Source: Oxytricha trifallax (lineage: Eukaryota; Ciliophora; Spirotrichea; Sporadotrichida; Oxytrichidae). From it: DNA of 64,000 nt. The stretch covers positions 1-64,000 of the forward strand of contig ARYC01003139.1 in the NCBI GenBank assembly GCA_000711775.1, written 5' to 3'. Shown here piece after piece: positions 34,220-47,302 of the stretch. The notes under the pieces are model-generated. The model did not search any database, had not been told where the DNA came from, and worked only from the letters and a program-made list of their open reading frames with translations. The position numbers and the translations under genes were made by a program. How positions within the stretch are numbered: the first letter of the stretch is position 1; the number at the start of each line of letters is the position of its first letter.

Positions 34220-35907
34220 TCAAAATAAAAATTATTAAGAACGTTTTTTTTGTCCAGATGATTCCCAGATTTATGATCGATACCTTTTAAATCTAGTCTT
34301 CATTAGCATAGAAATTGACCAATTGTATTGGACCGTTATTTATAAATGGCTTGTCTAATACCAAAATGGCATTTACGCTTGCCTAATTGTTGTGTTTTGT
34401 GAAATTTTAATTCCATCGAATTGATTACTAAACGGTCTCTACGTAGTCATATTGCCATATTATCTAGTTAAAAGCTAAGATTGATAGGTAGTCTTATATT
34501 TATTGTGTTAATCTTACATCTATGCCATTTAAGTCTTGAATTTACTTTCAGCAACTTGCAACGTTTCTTTCCGCATATTTTCATTTTTAGTTTCGATGCT
34601 AGTAACTTGATCTTTTAACAATTTAATTTCATCTTTGCAACAATTAAGATCCTTATATTTCAAACTTATTAGCTAATCTAATCTGGCTTTTTCCTTTTAA
34701 AGTTTAGAGATTTATTCATTAAATTACTGTTCTTTATTTATTAGCTCCCACTTGTCACTCCATTTTGTATTTTAGTTTGTCAATGTAGATTTTTAATTGT
34801 TACTCTATCTATAAAAAATATCTAATGCTTAGTATCATATTATAAAATACAATTTTGTTTAGATGTAGGGTATTTTATAAAACTTAGTGAAATGTAATTT
34901 TTTATGTCAGTTTCGTCCTTCTGTATTATTCTTTGTAGCCCATTTAAGCGGTGGTGCGATTAATTGAGTTGCCAATCATAGATTTATTTGTTTCGCGACC
35001 ATCGTTGATATTCATTAATCGATTGTAATCACTCTAACTGCCAGCTGGGGAGTGCAATTGTAATTACTGCCTTTATTATTTTATTCCTTTTTCTTGTCTA
35101 AAAGAATGAAAGGTTTATATATAAAGTTAGATTTGTTTATTATAATAAAATATAAATAAATTTTATCATAACATAAAAATGAACCAAAATACATTTTTAA
35201 TATAAAACACAAAAAATCCATAATAAATATTTTTTCAGGGAATAATTTAGGGAATAATGCTATAAACTATATATTAAATTATTTGTATGGAATAAAGAAC
35301 AATTTATCTATTCAAATGGTGATAAATTATAAAATATTGATGGGAACATGACGTTAGATTAAGAGGAATTTATTTATAAATTTACAGGCTTTCACTAATA
35401 TTTAAATTTATATCGTTTTATAATAAAAACCCAAAATTTTATCTTATAAAATAACCTATTTTATACTTTAAACATTTATAGATTATAAAATTCTAAGTAT
35501 TAAAAATTTTAATATTGAAGCCATGTTGATCGTTAAATGACCTGCGATTATTGCCCTCTCCAGGTAAATCCTTAATCTTCAAATCAAGCAATATTTCGAT
35601 AGATGAGTGTTTTTAATCAATAATGACTTTAGTAGCTACATTTTTTAATTTTTGCCTTTCCTCAGCTAGTTTATTATCATCCAATTGACTTAACTGTATA
35701 TTTTAATTGGTTAATGTATATAAACAATAATGGGAGTTGAAATTTATATATAGTTTTGAGGATGTAAATGCATAATTTACCATCATCATTGGACCTGACT
35801 TTCACAACTAGGTAGAGATATAGCAGGTGTTCTCGCACTTCTTTTTAGTCCTCTTTAAATAACGATACCATTTCTAACTCAATTATTTATTGTTATTGAT
35901 AAACCAT
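34220..35907 (-). pseudogene. coiled-coil protein gene with frame breaks
   Basis: The minus strand begins at ATG 35907 (MVYQQQQIIELEMVSLFKED) and runs to a GTAAAT donor at 35780. The next exon opens near 35693 with LSQLDDNKLAEERQKLKNVA and includes DLKIKDLPGEGNNRRSFNDQ. Another exon near 35120 has LHSPAGSQSDYNRLMNINDG and NKSMIGNSINRTTAQMGYKE. The last large exon (about 34800-34300) is a clear coiled coil: WELINKEQQFNEQISKLQKE, LLKDQVTSIETKNENMRKET, then SKFKTQMAQMQDQHNKYK. A further frame near 34360-34260 reads AILVLDKPFINNGPIQLVNF. The splice from exon 1 to exon 2 is out of phase, so at least one base change separates this copy from a working gene. Family not recognised; a cytoskeletal or trafficking protein would fit. 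Confidence 0.5.
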
Positions 35908-36110
35908 AATAGTATAAAATCACTTTACTATATATAATTTTTGGATTATTGATTAAATATTTATCATTTGCAATATAAATATAGAAATAAATCTTATATT
36001 TTTCTAATTTTTTTATAATAATAGTTTGTTAATATTAATTTAAGAATTAAAATAATTATAATTAGAAAATTCAATATAATAACAAAGATTTGCATAATGT
36101 ATTTAATAAA
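35908..36110. promoter_or_regulatory. probable shared intergenic promoter region of a divergent gene pair
   Basis: About 200 bp of extremely A+T-rich DNA separate the start codons at 35907 (minus) and 36111 (plus). No specific motif was recognised; the assignment rests on the head-to-head arrangement. Confidence 0.3.
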
Positions 36111-37938
36111 ATGAATAATATCAAATAATTATTTAGTTTGTCCAATGACGATTAAGACTATCAGGAACTCTGCAAAATAAACAAATCAGCTTTCGATCCC
36201 AAATGTAAGTTCTTTAAATTGCTTTTATTTTTTGCAAAGTTCAAGAATTCTGAACTTACCATGAAAATATTGCTAACTATTTTTTTTAAAATTTACTTTA
36301 AATTCACGTATCCTTATATCACGATTATTATATATTTCTCATGAAAATATTCTCGTATAATAAGTTAAAAAGAGAGCTTTAAACACTCTCCAATGTTTAA
36401 ATTCGAAGAGTTTCATTCCCTCTTACAAATCTCAATTCCACAATTTGTTCATAGTTTTCAATAAAATTGAGGGTGTTTCCAGACTGGACTGCATAACATG
36501 AAACTGAATTTATGAGTGGAAACGAAAAGTGCAAAAAATTCAAATTTTTGGGGTTTAAATTTATGAGGATGGAAATTACTCAAGGTGAATCAGTATCACT
36601 TATTTGTAGTTCTTATATTTAATCATTAAATTGTATATTCAAAGTAAAACCTAAGAAATTTATGTAGTAATTTACTATGTTTTATTTGTTGGATGATTAA
36701 GGAGGCGTAGAGAAGACACTCGTAAAGATATTATACGAAAATTAAGATTTACAGATTCATTCTTAAAACTTGAATTATATTGAAGTATCAACATGTTTGG
36801 AGTAACGCAGAATTAAAATCAATTAACATATCAAATTCCCAACTACCGACAATTGCTATTCTTGTTTTTATAAGTACATTTATAATTAGAATATTGAAAT
36901 AGGTTCATAAAGTCAAGGAGACTAATCTAAATTTTAAGTCCCATTATAATAAGAAGCTCACTATCTCATAGGGTGTATGACCACAGGATTCTCCTTCCCC
37001 GCGAGGATTTGCATGTACTTGAAAATAAAGAATTCATAGACTTGTCAGAGAGAAATTTGTAAAAATTAGATAGTCATTAAAACCTATAAAATTTATATTT
37101 AAATTATAATTTTGATGTTGTTAAGGAAATTGGGAGAGTTTTGTTAGAATTTAACGACTTTAATTCTTTGATGAAAATTAAAATGATATAATCATTAATA
37201 TAATTTAATGAAAAATAAAAAACTATTTATTAAATTATAGCTATGCAAGAATTTTAGAAAATAATTTGGAACTTACGAGTAACATAGAAAATTAGAAATT
37301 TAAAGATAAGAAGTACCTACAGAAATATTTAAATGAAAATTTCATTGATATTTAGGTTATTAAGGATTTTTCATTTTCTTATGTGAAAAACGTATCAGAA
37401 GGAAAAGAGGATATCATTTCTTTTTATATATTAACCTTATATATAAAATCATAATTAATGTTATGTCCTTTTGAAGCAAGATTTAACCCAGAGTTGAGAT
37501 AAAAGGAATGGTATGAAGATACAATTTAAGAAAATGAATTATATGGTGCTGATATTTTGATAAAAAATAGCTAGAAACTGTGTTTATAGATTTATAGGAT
37601 TAGGAATATATTACCAAAGTTACAGTTATTTTAATTTACAGATCACATTTATTAGAGGGTTTTTTGGTTGATATATAATTAATATTATTATTTATTAAAC
37701 ACAGGAGTGATGAACAATTATTTTATCAAGGTTGAATTTAATAACAAACTATGGCAAGAAATATAGCTTAAGAAATGACTACCCTGATTTCTTAAAAGAT
37801 GTTAAAGTAAAAAATATACCTAAAAGTTAAATACCAAAAGAAAGATTATTTCAAATAAACATACCCAAAGGTCAAGAATTTTTTATTTTTTACGTGGCTT
37901 TTACTGAAAAATTTATATCACTTTAATGCTTATTATGA
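36111..37938 (+). pseudogene. unrecognised gene with leucine-rich segment, frameshifted
   Basis: It starts at ATG 36111 (MNNIKQLFSLSNDDQDYQEL), exon 1 ending at a GTAAGT donor (36205). After an intron of about 170 bp come SPMFKFEEFHSLLQISIPQF and, in a new frame, a roughly 230-codon stretch (36480-37160) with FMRMEITQGESVSLICSSYI and FTMFYLLDDQGGVEKTLVKI. An overlapping frame reads LDSHQNLQNLYLNYNFDVVK, which resembles leucine-rich repeat text. A third (37270-37680) reads DKKYLQKYLNENFIDIQVIK and CPFEARFNPELRQKEWYEDT. The last part reads YPDFLKDVKVKNIPKSQIPK and QINIPKGQEFFIFYVAF. Each switch needs a one-base shift, not an intron. Function unknown. Confidence 0.5.
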
Positions 37939-38203
37939 TTGATTACGTACTTATTTAACAAGAAACAATTAGAATATTCTATAAAATAATTGTGCCTCTA
38001 AAGTCTATTTGTGATATATAATTATAAATCTTCAGGTATTTAATATTTTAAGAAATTAAAACTAGATTCTATAAATAAATAAATATAAATTGGAGGGATC
38101 ATTTGTGTTGCTGGTTAAATACAAATTTCTCTTGTATTTCTTGTTAAATATCTTCATTAGCTCTTTATTTAATTCCAGTCTCTTTATAACATATTGCTTT
38201 TAA

Positions 38204-38755
38204 TGAGTAAAAATTTAAATATTTACCAAGAATTAGAAATTAATCAAGTTTTTCTCTATAGTATTAAATTATATATTAACTAATTAAATAATTAAAACCG
38301 CACTCTAACCCAAACGAGAGATCAATTTGAGTTAGAGTGCGATAGAGTATGAATTAAATTATATAATAAAAAATTAATTAAATATGACATGTTGTTTTTT
38401 AGAGATTATATATAGATTAATTATTAAATAATTTATTTATAATTTACAGTTTTTTAACTATTAAAATTGATAAAGTTTAAAAATCAAACATTATATAAGT
38501 ATGATTTGTAATAAAACAATATTAATAGTAAATTAAATATAAATGAAATGATGATTATTAAAAACAACATGTCATATTAAATTAATTTTTTATTATATAA
38601 TTTAATTCATACTCTATCGCACTCTAACTCAAATTGATCTCTCGTTTGGGTTAGAGTGCGGTTTTAATTATTTAATTAGTTAATATATAATTTAATACTA
38701 TAGAGAAAAACTTGATTAATTTCTAATTCTTGGTAAATATTTAAATTTTTACTCA
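38204..38755. repeat. 552-bp fold-back (196-bp arms, nested hairpins)
   Basis: Positions 38204-38399 are the reverse complement of about 38560-38755 with almost no mismatch; the spacer is about 160 bp. Each arm contains its own smaller hairpin: CCGCACTCTAACCC faces TGAGTTAGAGTGCG across about 20 bp. It is non-coding. The arms share nothing with the MITE families elsewhere in the window. It could be a fold-back transposon or a source of hairpin RNA. Confidence 0.85.
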
Positions 38756-39509
38756 ATATAAGTTCCTATACTATTGATTTTCGTTTTGGAATTTCTTTGC
38801 TACAACTGCTATAATTTTAATTCAAGGATTTAATTTCAATAAATTGTATTTGAATGATTAAAATTGTGGAAACACAATATGTTACAATATTATGTATTAG
38901 ATTAAAAATGCAAAGCTTCTAGTTATTTGCAGTTTATTTTTAATATTTTTGAGAAATCAACCACTGCTCCTTCAAACTTTAAAGTTATTCATAAATTGTG
39001 CAGCTTATAGAATAAAAGATTCATAATTTGTCATTTATTTTTTATAATTTGTTATTAATGTAAATTTTCAAAATTGTTTTCTAGTTAGATTCTTAAGTTT
39101 GATACTTATACTTTAGATTTATAGGTGTTGATTAATTCTGAGATATATGGTATAACTTAATCATGAATTAAGTATAAAAATTTACTTAAAATTTTTTAGT
39201 TTTCAAGAGTTGGTTTTCATTAAAGTAAAGGCTTTATTCTAAGTTGAGTAAGTTTTCAAATTCTTTAAATTTTCTAGTAATCCTAAAATTTGAAATATAC
39301 CTTGACTTTCCAAAAGTAATTTAAAATAATTATTATTTATTTTAAAGCTTTTAAACGCTCATAGTAATTCTGTAATTCTTTAGCTTATAATTGAGTTAGA
39401 TGAATAAAAAAGAAATTTTTTTTAATTTTTACTATCTATACTTAAAAAACTTGTAAAGCTTGTTATTATTATATTGTGTCACTAAATATGTATTTGGCTT
39501 TCAAAATTA

Positions 39510-42500
39510 TCATCTTTTCATAAAATGGGGATCTTCCTTGCAATTTTCTATTTTTATAACTTAAATTATAATGTATTATATAATTTTTAATAGCAAGTAT
39601 TTCCTCCAATATTCCCTGAACTTATTTTCACATTTGACTTCATTTTAATACTATATAATAGTCTCAACTGAACCCCTTATTTGCTAATTAAACTTAATAC
39701 TTTATCTTTAGCTTTTTTTAATATAGCCTAGTGCTTTAAAACTTTGGAATCTTTTGAAATTACATTTGTGATCATTTTATTGAATCAATTAAACATTATT
39801 GAAATTTATAATTACTAATTTTTAATCTTCCTTTAACATCATAATTTTGCCATTTTAATAGAATAAAATTAATGAATTGACAGACTCATTTAATTAAAGT
39901 TTTTAGATTTTCTCTAAGGCTTTTTGGGTCTTTTGTTATTTCTTATAAATTTTAATGGTTTATCTCCTGAGATCGAAATTATTACAAATATCTGTTATCA
40001 ATGTCAAGACTTCAGTGCATTTTAAAGTTAGATCTTTAGTTTTATTAAATCTTCGAAATACTTTGTCTGCAGTTTGTACTTGAGAAATATTACTTTTCAA
40101 TCTGAATGAACTAAGCTTGATATTTTCAATTAATTTTCAAATTTTTATAGCTAATCCAAATCGATTTTATTTTTATCAAAGCCAATATTATACCTCTAGA
40201 TTTGTTTCTTAATTGAATTAATTTGACCTACTAAAGTGACAGAATTTCTACTAGCTTTCTGCTACAAATTAAAATTTCTAGATTAATTGCTGTTTGATCT
40301 CGAAGTTGAATATCTTTTCCTTAATAAGAAATTGTCTTTTATGTGAGTTGATCTTTTAACCGAGAAAACTTTATCATTAGCTCTTGTGAGGGAAAGTTAC
40401 CTGACAGAGAAAATTGTTTGTCTCTTTTTCATTTGAACGTATTCGCTAGGGATTTTAACTTGATAGTCTCGACTGACTAATTTTATTACAATATGTTTTT
40501 CTTTAATTTAGACGTCTGAAGCTAAACTCTGAAGTTATTTCCACTTTCACATAGAGATATTAATTTTGGATTAAGCGAAAAAAAGTAAGTGAAGAAAAAA
40601 TTGATATATAATATTAATAAAGATTTTAACTGTAAGCAATTTTTATCAATTTAAATTTTGTTAAAAATTTAAAAATAAATAATTTGCAATATTTAATTCA
40701 AAAATTAAATCATAATGTTTAATATTTTATTCTTTAAGCTTTTTGTGGGAAAATATTCAACTCAATCATTTTTTATGTTCCTTTGTATTGACTAATTATA
40801 ATTTGAAATCAAAAATAAAAATTAAATGAAATAAATACTTTAAGATGATAACATTTGCATTGTAAATTTATTGTCTCTTTATTTACAAATTTCCTTTAAA
40901 TTTAATATGAAATATAATATAAACAATATATTATTTATTTTTCCTTATTGAATTAATTTGAGCTCATTGGAATTTTTATGCTCAATTTACTGTAAATTTT
41001 TATTTTATCCCTAGCAGTCTATGGAAATTGAACCAACTTCGTTGTTTTACACTGTTCACCACCAACATTATTATTATTTATTATGAGTATCTTAAAGGTT
41101 CTTAACATTGAATTGTAAAATGTTTATTTTACGTTAACTGCTCTCTTCTTTAATAATATTGTCATGTAACCCTACCATTTTTTGAATTAAATCTCTTAAT
41201 GGGTTTTTGATTGAGGTATAGAATTTAAAGTAATTTTTAGGGGTTTATAAGGCTCTTAATTACTTACTTTTGCTTGTTTTTCTTTGAAACTTTGTTGTCA
41301 ATCCGTAAATATGACATTTAATAAATAATTTATACTTTACAATGCATAATACATGTTCACTGACTGCTTCATGAGAGTATAATTAGTATTTTTAGATTAA
41401 ATTTGGAACATTTAAGAGCTTTACCCATATCCATGATTTTTCTACATTTAGGTTGTTTTTGAGTATCTTAAATTAGACATTTTCTCTTTTTAATGTTGCT
41501 TATCTTGCTTAATTTTGTTTTCTCTCTTATTATTTCACAATATTTAGTATGGATTATTTATTGGGGATTTCTTAAAAAATTTTAATTTTCAATTTAAGAG
41601 CAATTCGCATCTATGTTTACGGGATTGCATCTACTCTTATGATTTCCATTATGATTTAAGGTGTAAAATTTGCATTATAAATATAAAGAACAATATTAAA
41701 ATGTATACTAGACTTTCAATTTGATTGTAAAGTCCCTTCGAATCTAAGAATCTATTTTCCTTACTCATTCTTCGATAATCTTTATTTTGACTTACACATT
41801 TTGGAGAGATAATAAGCATTTCATTTCTAGGGAAACTACTCTATGACAGCACATCTAATGCATTTTGAATTGAGTTATTTATTTCTTTTATAGTTTTGAT
41901 TTCAAACATGAAGTTTAATTAACTTTATTTAGTGCTATAATTTAAGACTATGCAATTGATGTTTTGAGATTTTCATTTATTGTTGACATAATGTTGTCTA
42001 AATTAAATTAAACCTTCCCAAATTTAGAAAACGTATCTTTACTTGAATCAATATTCGCATTATCCTGTTTTATGCAGTTTGGTAACTGTCCTTACGTGAA
42101 ACACTTGATTATTTGAAACATTTTGGTTCCCCATAATTTTAAGAGTGTAATATAAATGTATTAACAAACTTTGGATTAAAAAATGCTTTGCTTAATTTGA
42201 AAATAATCAGGGTCTTTGCTTGAAATCTTATTTTAGGAGTCTTATTAACTATTTATCAAATCCATACTTTTCAAGGAAGTTAGTCTCATTATGCAATGTT
42301 TCCAAGTCCCAGATATAGTGCTTAATTGTTATTTAATTTCACTGCCAAAAATTGGGTAATTATAATATGGGTTACTTTGATTTAGTTTACTATTACTTTT
42401 TAGGTTACTAGAGCACATGTAATAGCTTTTATTCTAAATTGATTAATTTGTTTTCTACTCTTTAAAATTGTCATCTAGTGCAAATGCTTAATTATAGGTT

Positions 42501-42613
42501 AAAACTGCGTCCATAATTCCCTATATTATTTTCTAAATCAGCCTTAGAATAGACGGCATCAGGTAATTTAGGATAGAATCAAAGCGCTTACTTATAATAT
42601 TGGATTTTACCAT
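39510..42613 (-). pseudogene. long Ser/Asn/Gln-rich coiled-coil gene, frame-broken
   Basis: The minus strand opens at ATG 42613 (MVKSNIISKRFDSILNYLMP) and stays open for 282 codons to TGA 41765, with PYYNYPIFGSEIKQQLSTIS and KDTFSKFGKVQFNLDNIMST. An overlapping frame then carries EINNSIQNALDVLSQSSFPR and NKDYRRMSKENRFLDSKGL, which fits better as protein, so a frameshift lies near 41900. Between about 40560 and 39510 two more long frames follow. One has FLLRKRYSTSRSNSNQSRNF and GFDKNKIDLDQLQKFENQLK. The other runs about 195 codons with RLKSNISQVQTADKVFRRFN and KKQQKTQKALEKIQKLQLNE. The plus strand is strongly T-rich here, as expected if the minus strand is coding. Function unknown; coiled-coil segments suggest a structural protein. 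Confidence 0.5.
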
Positions 42614-43135
42614 GGTAATTCCCTCTCTTTTCTAGTATTTGATCCCTAATGTAAAATGTCTAGACAGACTTGTCTTGCTTGGATTGAGAATAAAGTACGA
42701 AGAAAGATTAAGTAAAGGAGAATACATTTATTTTAATATAACATTAAAAGCATTTAATTTATAAAATCAGAAGTAAATTAAATCGAAAATGATTCACTCT
42801 ATATAGTTTTGTTGTTATACCGAGACTATTCTTTTTGTATTATATAGAACAGAGATAATGATTAAATATTAATCTAACATATGAAAAATGCTTAGTTAAT
42901 ATTTTTATGAAATAAATTAAATAAACTCAATAAAAGCAATATCGGCTCATTTTTAAGTATATTTTCATTTAAAATTTTGAAGAAAATGATTGGAGAACTT
43001 TTCTGTAAAAAATTCTCAAGATAACTAATATTTTATTAGATATAATTTACAAAATCAAACATATCCTTTCAATAAAATTTGCACTGTTTAAATTGCTTTA
43101 ATGTTTAGAACTTACAATCATTTAGTTTAGTTCCT

Positions 43136-44515
43136 TCAAAGGTTATTCGAGTTTACCTTTTAAAATAAGCTGATTGCTTTTTATTCTCTAATCTCTATAA
43201 ACAGAAGTAGCTGGCTTATTAAAGAAACCATTCTGACTTCGTTATCTGATTGTATTTTACAATCTATTGATCTAGCATTTCGCTCATTATATAATTGGAG
43301 CTTATGTTTGCTTAATAAGTATTGATGTAATAAATATTAACTTAAGTTTTTGATTGATATGCTCTTGAGATTTTTCTCTCTATTTATCTGAATTATTACA
43401 CCACTATCTCTCACTTTAGCATGCTTGCAAATTTACCATCTATGTTTTTAAGAGGAGAAAAATAATAATCTATGAGTTCAGCTTAAGTTAATTTTGTTGG
43501 AGGTCGATAGCTCTTATTATATAGTAAATCTTGCAAAACTTTGTCAAGTTTACATTAAAAAGCCAAGTTACTATTAAACGCATTTTAATTTTGAGCATCC
43601 TATGTGAAATACCTAACAGGAGAGTGCATTTTCATTCTTTGGCAACCTTCAATACTTTCATTCGCTCTTTAGCTCTTTAAATTGATTTCTTAAAGATGGT
43701 TTCTTTCCAGATTTTAGAAGATTCATGCTTCTACAATAGCTGATTATTGGCTGTTAAAATGTTATTAAAAAATGAAAGTTTAGTTTTAATTATTTGTGGA
43801 TGGACTGTAAAGTAACGACTTTTTTTATTATTATCAATTATTTCTTAAGAATTTTATGTTTAAATTATGGAAATCAAATTTATTTTCGAAATCTTTGTCC
43901 CCAAGATTTTGTAACTCTATGGTTTATGGTTTTGCAAATAGTTTAAAATGTTCAGTTTGATAAAGGTTTTAATTTTTTTCCTATTCTTAAAATCTTCACT
44001 ATGTTAATTAAAGCTCATCTATTTGTATCATGCAGCAGAAGTTTTATTTTAATCTGAGGAATTATTTTGTTTCATATTTATATTTGAATCTAAAATTTTC
44101 TATTTTATTCTATGAGTTTCAATTTAATTTCGTACTAATTCTTCGTTGTTGATGAATAAGCATTCCTAAGTATTTAATGCTAAATCCTATAAGGAAAAGA
44201 ATTGAAGTAAAAGTAATTTTATCATGAATTATTTTTCAATGAATGAGAGAATGGACTAAGAAGTTCTAATATCTTGATCTTAACCTTTAATTCCTTATGT
44301 TTAACTGTGAAATATTTAATCAATTGTTAATCCTCATCCCCTCACCATCTTGCCTATTATTTTCTTTGTTCTTTGTCAAACTTAACATTTAGAAGTAATC
44401 ACCCATCATTTTATTAGTGCTACTTGTATAGTCTTAAAACAGTAGAAACTTTTAGCAGATTTTTTGGGGTATTGAGGTTATTAAAGGGGCTTGATTTTCT
44501 TTTAATAGGGGCCAT
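43136..44515 (-). pseudogene. Ser/Lys-rich gene, frame-broken
   Basis: ATG 44515 gives MAPIKRKSSPFNNLNTPK, a typical basic, Ser/Pro-rich start. After frame changes come TSSTNKMMGDYFQMLSLTKN, QDQDIRTSQSILSFIEKQF, QKHESSKIWKETIFKKS, MKMHSPVRYFTQDAQNQNAF, then YRPPTKLTQAELIDYYFSPL. The last long frame reads REKNLKSISIKNLSQYLLHQ and DNEVRMVSLISQLLLF, to TGA 43136. The order and strand are consistent with one gene or two adjacent ones upstream of the gene starting at 42613. No domain was recognised. Introns may explain some but not all frame changes. Confidence 0.45.
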
Positions 44516-46622
44516 ATTGATCTATAAGAAGAGACTTTAACTGCTATTTTTATGATCATTTTTTAGTAATATAGTTAATTATAAAAATATTCGTTATTAT
44601 TAAAAGTATTGTATAATTATTTATGAGTTTATTTTATATTGCTTTTTAAGCATCCATATCTGTAGTTGTAGAAATGAATTTATTTAAATAAATCAATAAA
44701 TATAAGAATATATATAAATAACTATATCACTTTAATTCTCAATTTATCATTTCTTTTTGAGATTTATAATTACTCAAAATTTAAACCAATTAAGTATCCT
44801 ATCTCTACATTTTCTTTGAATTTTCATTTTGTATTATATTAGTCAAAAGACTTATTTAATAGGGTTTTAATATTAAAATAGCAAATGAGTTTTTATAGTA
44901 AATTATTCACTCATAATTTAAAAAAATAAGATTTGGATTAATTATTAGTACTTTATTCCATCCATTTAAAATTTAAATGTTAATCATTTTAACTTATCAA
45001 ATTCCATTGAATTGTTATGACTATTACTATCTCGCAATTTTTATTGTGATTTTTTGAAATTTTACGTGCTCCTTCTCTTACGTCTTTTTCTTTATATAAA
45101 CCGCTACATTTAATGGATTATTTTGAGTTAATTCAGAATTTTTCAACTATCCGACACTATTTTCTTGAGAATCATCTTTACTAAAAATTATTACAAAGTC
45201 ATTTTAATGTCATTTCGAAGGCGCCAATAAATTTCCAGCAGCAGCTGCTGATTTCACAATTAATAAATTTGCATCATATTTTTTTAATCTTAATTTGTTT
45301 TTATTCTTCATTAATTAATATCTATGGTAGTATAGAGGAGATCTGTATCTTGATTATTTAAGATCATTTAAATGGTCTAGGGGTTTGAATAATTGTTAAT
45401 CATTAAAATCTTAATGATTATCATTGAATCTCTTTGGAAATCTAATATGTTATTTCTAAATATTTTTATTAAGTAAAAATTATTAATATATTTCTATTTT
45501 TAAAAAATCTTTATATCTAATAAAATCCTTGTTAAATCTTGTAAAAAATATAATAATTATAAATATAAAAATAAATTTTAAATAATTTATAAGTTTAGCA
45601 GCATAATATTACCTATTTACTCTAATTAAGTTTGGATTAAACGAATTGTTTGAGTTCTAGTGACTTGTAGTTATTATAAGCTTGATTGATTTAAGAATAA
45701 ATCTAATGAGCCCTTTTTTAAATATTTATTGTTATATTTCTTTACTACTTCTATGAGAATTCATTATAAAATCTTTTCCAACTCCCTCAATTTTTACTAC
45801 TTCTTTAAATTTTTAAATTAATATTCTTAAAAGGTATTATAAAAATTAAAAAAAATCAAACATATAAATGAAATCCTTTGATTAGTGTTCTTATTGATTC
45901 TGCTGTTGAGTATCTGGACCTTCGAATTATTAAAGCAGGTCAAAGTTATAATTGTCAAATAAAAATTTTCTAGAGGACATCTTGATATCTTTAAATCCTT
46001 ATGCTACTACAATTTTTACATTTAAGTAAATCTCAACAATTGTAATTAACAAATCTAATGATCTAAATCTAAAATATAAACAAGTTATCCCATAATTTTT
46101 TTTAAGTTTGGTATTTCTAATTGACTAAACTATTCTGAGTGGAGAATTATTTCTAGATATTTTTTATTTTGCGGTTTTCTTTGCTTTTTCATTTAACTAT
46201 ACAAGGCGTTATTACTTTTATTTTAAGCAGATTTTTGTGGAAATTAATAATTTTTTGGACGACCAAGTTTAAGCTTCACGTTATATTATTATCTATTAAA
46301 GTCTAATATTATTGTTATTTAAAATACTCTCTTATTTGTAGTAAATACAGTCTCTTTTATTCTATTTATAGTAAAATATAGCTTTGATTGAGTAAAAACT
46401 AATGACTGACCGATTTCTATGGAAGTGGCTACTAATAATTTAAAATGGATATTTTTTATTGCTGTTATTATAATATTTGATAATTAGCTGTTGTAGATTG
46501 AGATCTTTATGGTATCTAACATTACAAAATTATATTATCACTTAAAAAATAAAAATAAAATCAAAAATTTATGATTTATAAAATAGATTTTTAAGCTAAT
46601 CATAATTTTGATCATTAGAGTT
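44516..46622. other. no confident gene
   Basis: A+T-rich with a T-rich plus strand. A short G+C-richer patch near 45220-45260 (GAAGGCGCC, CAGCAGCAGCTGCTG) is a small palindrome-like sequence, not a gene. Confidence 0.35.
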
Positions 46623-46805
46623 TCAGAACTGTGGCTCAAGCTCTGCATTTTGAATGTTTAATTCTTATTAACTTAGGTTATTGGATTTTTAATGTTATAG
46701 GAAAGATGAATGAGCTGTAGCTCTGAGATTGCTTTGCTACTGCTGCTGCTAATAAGATATCTGCTTTAAGATTGTTACTTATCGCAGCAATTATATCTAG
46801 ATTTT
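46623..46805 (-). pseudogene. Q-rich coding fragment
   Basis: The minus strand reads ISYQQQQQQSNLRATAHSSF then LQHQKSNNLSQQELNIQNAE and LEPQF before TGA. Polyglutamine encoded by mixed CAG and TAG codons is typical of ciliate-code proteins. No start, flanking exons or family were identified. Confidence 0.4.
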
Positions 46806-46920
46806 AATTTAAATATTTTATTTTTATTGGTAGTCTTGTTTAGCTCTATTCTTTTATGATTAATTTTACGAAAAATAGGTGATTTTAAGAATCTTATTAA
46901 GAATATTAGATATAATAGAA

Positions 46921-47213
46921 ATGTCTGATCAGAAGGTGCCATGCCACTTATAATAAATGTAATTTACAAAAAACATATCTAAATTTTATTTTTTTTAGTG
47001 GTCGTACCTGGTAAGAATGGTGACTGACTTAAACTAACTTTTTGACAAGTTACAGAAAGAAAAGGGAATTATTGGAATGATGGTGACATCTATGAAGGAT
47101 AATGGATGAACAATAAAAAGCTGTTTTTAGATATCATTTTTACTTAAGTGAATCCTAATACTTAATTATATTATCCTTATTTATTTAAATTATAGACTTC
47201 CTCTTATAATTGA
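46921..47213 (+). pseudogene. MORN-repeat protein fragment
   Basis: MORN repeats are 23-residue beta-hairpins found in membrane-associated and cytoskeletal proteins. ATG 46921 (MSDQKVPCHLQQ) leads to a GTAATT donor-like site near 46960 and a TTTTTTAG acceptor near 47009. The following part has TGA codons in one frame, then ERKGNYWNDGDIYEGQWMNN, a good match to the MORN consensus (Y.nGdvYeGeW.nnk). Only one repeat is recognisable; ordinary MORN proteins have several. The fragment ends in A+T-rich sequence. Confidence 0.5.
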
Positions 47214-47302
47214 TTCATCTTTAATTGGAGAATTATTTATCCTGATTTATAAATGAATTCTCTAATTTTATCTTTATTAAATATGATCATTAAAAGTATA
47301 GT

